This document shows, one piece after another, positions 1 to 4,409 of a stretch of 5,474 bases of DNA. The notes under the pieces are model-generated. The model was given only the letters and a program-made list of their open reading frames with translations. It did no database searches and was not told the origin of the DNA. Position 1 is the stretch's first letter, and every line of letters starts with the position of its first letter. Location of the stretch: assembly GCA_003535475.1 (NCBI GenBank), contig DOHC01000181.1, positions 1-5,474 on the forward strand, read 5' to 3'. This DNA comes from Nitrospiraceae bacterium (GTDB taxonomy: Bacteria; Nitrospirota; Thermodesulfovibrionia; Thermodesulfovibrionales; UBA1546). The translations under genes were made by a program, and so were the position numbers.

Positions 1-65
1 TTCCCCTTCAAAACCGCCGCCTTACAAAATCTTTCTATATCGCCGAGATGTATTTATTTCCCATG

Positions 66-97
66 ATTATAGCACAGGCTAATGTCGCAGATATCTG
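66..97 (-). promoter_or_regulatory. Possible leftward promoter (extended -10) with a palindrome over its -35 region
   Basis: Read on the minus strand, positions 74-66 give TGC-TATAAT, a perfect extended -10 box (TGnTATAAT). No good -35 hexamer sits 16-18 bp upstream. Instead that zone is covered by a perfect 10-bp palindrome, CAGATATCTG, at 88-97. Transcription would run leftward off the window. Near position 1 the minus strand reads GAAGGGGAA, which could be a ribosome binding site for a gene starting just outside. The palindrome could be a regulator site. AT-rich DNA produces such boxes by chance, so this is tentative. Confidence 0.3.
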
Positions 98-117
98 TAA
101 ATAAATTATACATCCCC

Positions 118-146
118 TTGACGGTCTGCTCGTAAATAGTTATACT
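118..146 (+). promoter_or_regulatory. Sigma-70-type promoter of the toxin-antitoxin operon
   Basis: TTGACG at 118-123 (5 of 6 to TTGACA) and TATACT at 141-146 (5 of 6 to TATAAT) are separated by exactly 17 bp. Transcription would start near 153, about 20 bp before the antitoxin start codon, leaving room for the ribosome binding site AAAGGAGAG at 162-170. This is the best-formed housekeeping promoter in the window. Confidence 0.7.
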
Positions 147-157
147 TTTGTATAACT
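138..157. promoter_or_regulatory. Inverted-repeat operator overlapping the -10 box
   Basis: AGTTATAC (138-145) and GTATAACT (150-157) form a perfect 8-bp inverted repeat with a TTTT spacer. The left arm contains most of the -10 hexamer, so a protein bound here would block RNA polymerase. Phd/YefM-type antitoxins are known to repress their own operons by binding palindromes at the promoter, so this is inferred to be the autoregulatory site of the following pair. A role as an RNA hairpin is less likely because it straddles the predicted transcription start. Confidence 0.6.
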
Positions 158-175
158 TTACAAAGGAGAGTAATT

Positions 176-451
176 ATGAAATTTGCAGGGGTAAAGGAAC
201 TCAAACATAAGACAATGGAACTCTTAAGAGACTCCCAAAAAGGCGATATTATTATCACTGCATACGGCAAACCAACGGCAGTGCTTCATCATATCACTGC
301 GGATGACCTTGCAGATTATCTCATTGAAAATGAACCTTCGTTTAAGATGCGGATTGAAGAGGCATACGCTGAATATAAGGCACACGGCGGCATTACAGCC
401 GATGCCCTGATAAAAAAGCTGGGAAAGCGCCGTGGAACAAAAAAGATATAA
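176..451 (+). CDS. Phd/YefM-family type II antitoxin
   Basis: This 91-residue protein is inferred to neutralise the toxin encoded next to it and to repress the operon. The N-terminal part looks like a Phd/YefM DNA-binding domain: a start of the 'VKELKHKTMELL' type (residues 6-17), then GD-IIIT-YGKP-AVL (residues 23-37), the hallmark strand-turn of the family. The C-terminal part (about 50-91) is charged, ends in a Lys/Arg-rich tail and would be the segment that wraps the toxin. The ATG is preceded at 5 nt by a good ribosome binding site (AAAGGAGAG). The gene overlaps the toxin gene by 20 bp, the usual tight coupling. Length is typical. Toxin specificity cannot be told from the antitoxin alone. 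Confidence 0.85.
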   Translation: MKFAGVKELKHKTMELLRDSQKGDIIITAYGKPTAVLHHITADDLADYLIENEPSFKMRIEEAYAEYKAHGGITADALIKKLGKRRGTKKI

Positions 452-725
452 CATTATCTTCAGCCCTTCTGTCCAGCGCGATATCAAAAGGCTTGAAACT
501 GATGACGCCCTTCAACTCGTGAATGATATCAAGATCTATCTGGAAACATCACCGCTTCCATTCGGCAAATCAAGGATAAAGAAAATGACTGGCTTTAATC
601 CTCCCCTTTATCGTCTGAGGAGCGGCGACTTTAGAGCATATTATCGGATTCATTACGCAGAGGTTGTGATTCTTGCGATTTCTAATAAAAAAGACAGCGA
701 AAAAATTCTGAAAAAGCTCCGTTAG
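432..725 (+). CDS. RelE/ParE-superfamily toxin
   Basis: This 97-residue basic protein has the RelE/ParE layout: an N-terminal strand YNIIFSPSVQRDIKRL (6-21), a helical hairpin to about residue 40, a GKSRIKKM segment (45-52), then the family core PLYRLRSGDFRAYYRI (58-73) and a final strand and helix. RelE members cleave mRNA on the ribosome, whereas ParE members poison gyrase. The usual late Arg and Tyr of RelE are not evident; the end reads SNKKDSEKILKKL, so the activity is uncertain. The start is GTG at 432, since the first ATG in frame is only at residue 52, inside the domain. A weak GGGAAAG lies 4 nt upstream, so translation is probably coupled to the overlapping antitoxin. It converges on typA with about 80 bp between and no evident terminator. 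Confidence 0.82.
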   Translation: MEQKRYNIIFSPSVQRDIKRLETDDALQLVNDIKIYLETSPLPFGKSRIKKMTGFNPPLYRLRSGDFRAYYRIHYAEVVILAISNKKDSEKILKKLR

Positions 726-806
726 TCCGTATATCTTTTCTGCCCTTACCACCCTTTATTCAAGCCATCCCATATATAAATCAAATGCCGCAGAAAAATC
801 AGCTCC

Positions 807-2633
807 TTATTCTTTCCTTACCTTCGGCCTTTTGTTCACATCGAGCACTTTTTTGCGTAATCGGATGGACTGTGGTGTAACCTCAACAAGCTCATCTTCC
901 TTGATGAACTCAATCGCCTGCTCAAGGCTCATGAAGTGCGGCGGAATAAGCTGCAGCGCTTCATCTGCATTTGCCGCCCTGATATTAGTGAGTTTCTTTT
1001 CCTTGATAACATTTACATCAAGGTCATTATCACGCGAGTTCTCGCCGATAATCATGCCTTCATAAACAGGGGTGTTTTCCTTGATAAACAGGACTCCGCG
1101 AGGCTGGAGATGAAAGAGAGCGTAGATTGTAGATTTCCCTGCTCTGTCGGAGACGAGCGCTCCTGTCTGTCTCTTTGTAATCACGCCCTGCCATGGCTCG
1201 TAGCCATCGAAAAGATGATTTAGCAGCCCTGTTCCCCTCGCGTCTGTGAGGAACTGGGATCTGAAGCCTATTAGCCCGCGTGACGGTATCCTAAATTCAA
1301 GCCTCACCCTGCCATAGCCATTATTCATCATCTTTTGCATCTTTCCACGCCTCATGCCAACCTGCTGTGTCACTACCCCGACATATTCTTCAGGCACGTC
1401 TATGACGAGGATCTCCATCGGTTCATGGACAACCCCCTTAATCGTTTTTGTGATTGTCTCAGGCATAGAGACTGCGAGTTCATATCCCTCTCTTCTCATC
1501 ATCTCGATAATGATAGCGAGCTGGAGTTCTCCCCTTCCCATGACTGTAAAGGAATCGGTTCCTGAGAAATCAACTCTTATGGCAACATTGTATAGAAGCT
1601 CTTTTTCGAGCCGCTCACGAAGATTCCTTGATGTAACATAATCACCTTCCTTTCCTGCGAAAGGAGAGGTATTGACCTGAAAGACTATGGAGATAGTAGG
1701 CTCATCAACAGTAATACGAGGCAGCGGCATTGGTGTTTCGGTGCTTGTGATCGTATCGCCAATGGTTATTCCCTCTATACCCGAAAGCGCTACGATGTCT
1801 CCTGCACGGGCTTCTTTTGCTGCAATCCGTTCGAGTCCCCGAAAGGTGTAGAGGGACGTGACTTTTGTTTTTGTTGTCTCATCGTCTCCCTTCACCATGG
1901 CAACTGTGTCGCCTACTTTCACTGTGCCTGAGAATATTCTGCCGATTGCGAGCCTGCCTACATAATCATCGTAATTAATGTTAGTAACAAGAAGCTGCAG
2001 GATATTGCTCCCGTTGTCCTCTGGCGGCGGAATTGTCTTTAATATTGTTTCGAAGAGAGGCTGAAGGTCTGCCGTCTCATCCGCCTTGTCGGACAAATCT
2101 GACATGTCTGTTTTTGCAGTGCCTTTCTTGGCATTCGTATACAGCACAGGGAATTCAAGCTGTTCTTCAGTTGCATCGAGATCGATGAAGAGATCATATA
2201 CCTCGTTCAGGACATCCTGTATCCGGGCGTCTGACCTGTCTATTTTGTTAACAACAAGGATAGGAGGCAGTCCGAGCTCAAGCGCTTTTTTAAGAACAAA
2301 GCGTGTCTGTGGAAGCGGCCCCTCGGATGCATCGACAAGTAGCAGTACGCCGTCAACCATCTTTAATGTCCGCTCAACCTCTCCACCGAAGTCAGCATGT
2401 CCGGGAGTATCAACAATGTTTATCTTCACGCCGTTATATTCGACCGCAGTATTCTTTGCCATGATTGTGATTCCGCGTTCGCGCTCTAGGTCTATAGTAT
2501 CCATGATACGCTCCTGCATTTTTTCAGGGGTACGAAAGATTCCTGCCTGCTTAAGCATTCCGTCAAGAAGGGTGGTCTTCCCGTGGTCAACATGGGCAAT
2601 AATTGCTATATTCCTGATATCCTCACGTTTCAT
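807..2633 (-). CDS. typA: Ribosome-associated translational GTPase TypA/BipA
   Basis: This 608-residue EF-G-like GTPase binds the ribosome and supports 50S assembly and growth under cold or other stress (family knowledge). All GTPase motifs are visible: P-loop AHVDHGKT (13-20), switch I RGITI (53-57), DTPGH (75-79) and NKID (129-132). The G5 position reads TNAKKG, where the family usually has an SA dipeptide. After the GTPase domain come the EF-Tu-like beta-barrel (about 210-300), an EF-G domain III-like part with GRGELQLAI, a domain V-like part with PSRGLIGFR, and the BipA-specific C-terminal domain with [13 protein letters not shown] and [13 protein letters not shown]. Length equals the family norm (about 607), which separates it from EF-G and LepA. 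The stretch after G5 is about 6 residues longer than in E. coli and rich in Asp. The ATG is preceded by GGAG at a rather long 12 nt. Confidence 0.97.
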   Translation of the reverse strand: MKREDIRNIAIIAHVDHGKTTLLDGMLKQAGIFRTPEKMQERIMDTIDLERERGITIMAKNTAVEYNGVKINIVDTPGHADFGGEVERTLKMVDGVLLLVDASEGPLPQTRFVLKKALELGLPPILVVNKIDRSDARIQDVLNEVYDLFIDLDATEEQLEFPVLYTNAKKGTAKTDMSDLSDKADETADLQPLFETILKTIPPPEDNGSNILQLLVTNINYDDYVGRLAIGRIFSGTVKVGDTVAMVKGDDETTKTKVTSLYTFRGLERIAAKEARAGDIVALSGIEGITIGDTITSTETPMPLPRITVDEPTISIVFQVNTSPFAGKEGDYVTSRNLRERLEKELLYNVAIRVDFSGTDSFTVMGRGELQLAIIIEMMRREGYELAVSMPETITKTIKGVVHEPMEILVIDVPEEYVGVVTQQVGMRRGKMQKMMNNGYGRVRLEFRIPSRGLIGFRSQFLTDARGTGLLNHLFDGYEPWQGVITKRQTGALVSDRAGKSTIYALFHLQPRGVLFIKENTPVYEGMIIGENSRDNDLDVNVIKEKKLTNIRAANADEALQLIPPHFMSLEQAIEFIKEDELVEVTPQSIRLRKKVLDVNKRPKVRKE

Positions 2634-2709
2634 ATTCTTTTAATTCTCCATTTGATATTCTTTGGTTGTTGCAGGGAAAAAGGCCTCCGGCAATACAACG
2701 CAGGGTTTT

Positions 2710-2715
2710 ATTATA
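2710..2715 (-). promoter_or_regulatory. Candidate -10 box for typA
   Basis: The minus strand carries a perfect TATAAT at 2715-2710, preceded by GGT, close to an extended -10 (TGn). No convincing -35 hexamer is present at 16-18 bp. It would give a leader of about 70 nt before the typA ATG at 2633. The upstream gene is separated by a strong terminator, so typA needs a promoter in this gap, and this is the best candidate. Confidence 0.45.
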
Positions 2716-2768
2716 ACCGAATCATTGCAACAAAAGATAGCTGCGAAGAGACAATGTCTGACAATAGA

Positions 2769-2799
2769 AAAGCCCCGGAGATGTGTTCGCCGGGGCTTT
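2769..2799 (-). terminator. Rho-independent terminator of the Lys-Gly-tail gene
   Basis: AAAGCCCCGG (2769-2778) and CCGGGGCTTT (2790-2799) form a perfect 10-bp GC-rich stem with an 11-nt loop. On the minus strand it is followed by TCTATTG, giving a run of T with the stem's own TTT. It lies 24 bp after the stop codon at 2823 and separates that gene from typA. Confidence 0.88.
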
Positions 2800-2822
2800 A
2801 GGTGATTGATTGTTCTGTGTAA

Positions 2823-3272
2823 TCAGTCTTTATCTTTCCCTTTGCCTTTACCCTTGCCTTTGTCCTTACCCTTTCCTTTGCCTGCAGCAGATGCAAGTTT
2901 ATCTTTCTTTAATTCGTGAAACTCCCTGGAACCGGGCTTGATGCCGAGATTCTTGGCTATGACACCCCAGCCTCTGCCCTTGTTTGCTCTGTACTCCTTG
3001 AGCACAATTTCCACAGGCTTCTTGGTAATTTCAGCCACACGAAAACACATATAAGCGTCGCCGGGCCTGTCAACACTCCTGATTATTGTCTCTACCTGCG
3101 AAGAGGATGCATCAAAGTAAGCGCCAAGCCTTACCTGAAAGTCAGCCATATTCGCCTCAGCCTGCACATCCATGCTTGTGATAAGGCTGCTGAACTCGCT
3201 GTCAGCTGAAGCCTGCGCTGCGACAAAGAGAAGAGCAACCGCTATAATCAATGCAATACTTAGAATTTTCAT
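2823..3272 (-). CDS. Small exported protein with a Lys-Gly-rich tail, function unknown
   Basis: The predicted product is 149 residues. It begins with a signal peptide (MKILS, hydrophobic core 6-19, likely cut after AQASA at residue 23). The mature part has a mostly helical-looking domain (24-125) with RPGDAYMCFRVAEI (69-82), KPVEIVLKEY (85-94) and GRGWGVIAKNLGIKPGS (99-115), followed by a hydrophilic tail of alternating Lys and Gly/Asp (131-149). I recall similar hypothetical proteins in Geobacter and Nitrospirota, but no function is known to me. The tail could bind an acidic polymer such as nucleic acid, LPS or peptidoglycan, which is inference. An ATG 20 codons further upstream is in frame, but the start at 3272 is preferred because it opens the signal peptide and follows AGGAGGGG. 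The gene appears monocistronic, with its own promoter and terminator. Confidence 0.8.
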   Translation of the reverse strand: MKILSIALIIAVALLFVAAQASADSEFSSLITSMDVQAEANMADFQVRLGAYFDASSSQVETIIRSVDRPGDAYMCFRVAEITKKPVEIVLKEYRANKGRGWGVIAKNLGIKPGSREFHELKKDKLASAAGKGKGKDKGKGKGKGKDKD

Positions 3273-3276
3273 ATCA

Positions 3277-3284
3277 CCCCTCCT
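3277..3284 (-). promoter_or_regulatory. Ribosome binding site fixing the start at 3272
   Basis: The minus strand reads AGGAGGGG here, with the AGGAGG core 6 nt before the ATG at 3272. It lies inside the longer reading frame that would begin at 3332, so it favours the shorter protein that starts with a signal peptide. Confidence 0.8.
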
Positions 3285-3295
3285 ATGTTTTTTGG

Positions 3296-3324
3296 AGTAT
3301 ATCAAAATATCAAAGCGGATACAA
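3296..3324 (-). promoter_or_regulatory. Candidate promoter of the Lys-Gly-tail gene
   Basis: On the minus strand TTGTAT (3324-3319) and TATACT (3301-3296) are separated by exactly 17 bp. The -10 matches 5 of 6 and the -35 keeps only its TTG. The transcript would start near 3289, leaving a short leader of about 17 nt that holds the ribosome binding site. It falls within the 95-bp gap after the OB-fold gene, so the Lys-Gly-tail gene can be transcribed independently of that pair. Confidence 0.5.
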
Positions 3325-3367
3325 TTTAGCATTGCCTATAGAAATCAGAACACTTGAATATTAGGGT

Positions 3368-3775
3368 TCACCTCATACCTTTCCACATTGGCCTGCAGAG
3401 AGGGTCTCTTAATTCAATAACTCTGTTATCTTTCAGAAACTTTATCTTCCTTGCAACAAGATAGAAAATTCCGTCTTTTCCATAAAACTTTGAGCCTGTG
3501 ATTTCTACCTCTGCACCGCCCTGAAACTCAATATTGTTTCTGATGAGATACCATCTCGGTGCTGTAAGAACTCTCAGGGGCTTATTTTTATAGTCAACAA
3601 TTAGAATTACAGGTCCTCTCCTTGTTAAAACTACTTCATTTACGCTGCCTTTTATTGTAATCTCTGTGTTTTCGTCATACCCTTCAAAATCATCCGCAGC
3701 CTTTGCTGTATCAGGAATAAAAAGGCAAAGGAGGAGCGATATAACGGTCATGTAGCAAATCAAAGTTTTCTTCAT
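3368..3775 (-). CDS. Exported OB-fold-like small protein
   Basis: The predicted product is 135 residues. Residues 1-26 are a signal peptide (MKK, hydrophobic core 5-20, cleavage near AKA-A at 26). The mature part looks like a five-strand OB-fold-type barrel: ITIKGSVNEVV (39-49), GPVILIVDY (54-62), LRVLTAPRWYL (67-77), a GAEVEITGSKF stretch (87-97) and FYLVARKIKF (104-113). It closes with IELRDPLCRPMW (120-131), resembling an 'LRD..G.P.W' ending that I recall from periplasmic OB-fold proteins often annotated 'DNA-binding'. Export argues against nucleic acid binding, and a ligand or metal-related role is possible. It follows the Spy-like gene by 32 bp and is inferred to be co-transcribed. An in-frame ATG 16 codons upstream is disfavoured because a perfect ribosome binding site precedes 3775. 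Confidence 0.72.
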   Translation of the reverse strand: MKKTLICYMTVISLLLCLFIPDTAKAADDFEGYDENTEITIKGSVNEVVLTRRGPVILIVDYKNKPLRVLTAPRWYLIRNNIEFQGGAEVEITGSKFYGKDGIFYLVARKIKFLKDNRVIELRDPLCRPMWKGMR

Positions 3776-3780
3776 ATCAT

Positions 3781-3790
3781 ACTCCTCCTT
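3781..3790 (-). promoter_or_regulatory. Ribosome binding site fixing the start at 3775
   Basis: The minus strand reads AAGGAGGAGT, with AAGGAGG ending 8 nt before the ATG at 3775. It lies downstream of the alternative in-frame ATG at 3823, so the shorter, signal-peptide-bearing protein is the one made. That also removes the apparent overlap with the Spy-like gene. Confidence 0.82.
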
Positions 3791-3807
3791 TACATTCAAG
3801 TCTGGCA

Positions 3808-4224
3808 TTAGAATCCTCTGCATGGGCCGCCCATCATTCCACCCATCCTTCCCATCATTCTGCCAGCACCGTATCCGTATCCAAACTGGCCTGTAACTCC
3901 TGCCTCGTGAGCCTTCTTCTGTATCTGGGTCGTAAGCTCTACTATCTCTTTGAGTTTCTGCTCAATAGCCTTCCAGTCAGGATTAGACTGGGTTCTGAGG
4001 ATCATGAGTTCTGCGCGCTTCTGAATAATCTGTTCTCTTAATCCCTGAACCTCGGCAGTGAAACTCTCAATCTTGGCTTTCTGCTCCACCGTCAGATTCC
4101 CATAGTTTACCCGGGACCCGGGACCCATCCCCATTCCAGGGCCAAAGGGGCCAATCGCATAAACAGAAGAAACTGTTACTGCAACGAGAACAACCACCAT
4201 TAAGACCTTAATTGCTCTTTTCAT
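3808..4224 (-). CDS. Spy/CpxP/ZraP-like periplasmic protein with Met-Gly tail
   Basis: The predicted product is 138 residues. Members of this LTXXQ-type group act in the periplasm as chaperones or as metal-sensing partners of two-component systems. Visible parts are a signal peptide (1-23, ending SSVYA), a Gly/Pro/Met-rich stretch (25-37) and the motif LTVEQKAKI (44-52), matching the LTxxQ signature. Two long amphipathic helices follow (about 47-78 and 83-108), joined at SNPDW and forming the usual antiparallel hairpin. The tail at 115-138 is rich in Gly, Tyr and Met (GRMMGRMGGMMGGPC). The tail methionines, His106 and Cys135 could bind copper or another soft metal, which is inference. A near-ideal ribosome binding site (AAGGAGGTGA, 4231-4240) precedes the ATG. 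It is first in a unit with the OB-fold gene, behind a candidate sigma-54 promoter. Confidence 0.82.
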   Translation of the reverse strand: MKRAIKVLMVVVLVAVTVSSVYAIGPFGPGMGMGPGSRVNYGNLTVEQKAKIESFTAEVQGLREQIIQKRAELMILRTQSNPDWKAIEQKLKEIVELTTQIQKKAHEAGVTGQFGYGYGAGRMMGRMGGMMGGPCRGF

Positions 4225-4264
4225 CTTGTTTCACCTCCTTTTCTCTCTGACATGCCATAATAAC

Positions 4265-4280
4265 TGCACAATCCATGCCA
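4265..4280 (-). promoter_or_regulatory. Candidate sigma-54 (RpoN) promoter of the Spy-like/OB-fold unit
   Basis: The minus strand reads TGGCATG (4280-4274), GATT, GTGCA (4269-4265). Compared with the consensus TGGCAYG-N4-TTGCW, the -24 element matches fully, including the preceding C, and the -12 element matches 4 of 5. The diagnostic GG and GC are separated by exactly 10 nt. Transcription would start around 4254, about 30 nt before the ATG at 4224, with the ribosome binding site between. A TATAAA at 4326-4321 is a possible sigma-70 -10 box but has no -35 partner. Confidence 0.6.
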
Positions 4281-4335
4281 GATAGAAAAGGCTTTATTTT
4301 TCAAGCAGTTTTAACTTCTCTTTATAATTCCAGAG

Positions 4336-4369
4336 CGCAATGTTTGCACTGAAATGCAATCTTTGCACT
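4336..4369. promoter_or_regulatory. Two tandem palindromic sites, probable activator-binding (UAS) pair
   Basis: The 14-bp sequences GCAATGTTTGCACT (4337-4350) and GCAATCTTTGCACT (4356-4369) differ at one base and repeat with a 19-bp period. Each contains a palindrome, CGCAA-TGT-TTGCA at 4336-4348 (one mismatch) and TGCAA-TCT-TTGCA at 4355-4367 (perfect). Their centres lie about 88 and 107 bp upstream of the predicted sigma-54 start, the usual range for enhancer-binding proteins such as NtrC or ZraR. Binding by a repressor of a different promoter remains possible. They also lie 40-75 bp beyond the end of the barrel gene, outside any coding region. Confidence 0.55.
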
Positions 4370-4409
4370 ACATGATGTTTTGTCAATTTGATGAGAATAC
4401 GGAATATTA

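Noticed and set aside
1..104. Possible 3' end of a + strand gene entering from the left
   Set aside because: All three + frames are open for about 20-33 codons from the edge before a stop, and none shows a recognisable protein, so the choice cannot be supported.
726..806. Search for a bidirectional terminator between the convergent toxin and typA genes
   Set aside because: No GC-rich stem followed by a T run is visible on either strand.
2086..2643. A 185-codon open frame on the + strand, antisense to typA
   Set aside because: It is the reverse-strand shadow of the well-conserved typA GTPase domain, is Ser/Arg-rich with no recognisable domain, and has no ribosome binding site.
2583..2801. 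A 72-codon + strand open frame across the typA start and the terminator
   Set aside because: It runs through the typA 5' end, the candidate typA promoter and a terminator stem; its composition does not look protein-like.
3348..3369. Imperfect hairpin (GAAC-CT / AG-GTTC) at the stop of the OB-fold gene
   Set aside because: It has six pairs with an internal mismatch and a poor T run; it may slow polymerase but is not a supportable terminator.
4251..4257. Second TGGCATG on the minus strand
   Set aside because: No GC-containing -12 element follows at the right spacing, so it is not a second sigma-54 promoter.
4355..4370. AGTGCAAAGATTGCA on the minus strand as a sigma-54 promoter
   Set aside because: It has a TTGCA-like -12 element but lacks the GG of the -24 element; it fits better as a palindromic protein-binding site.
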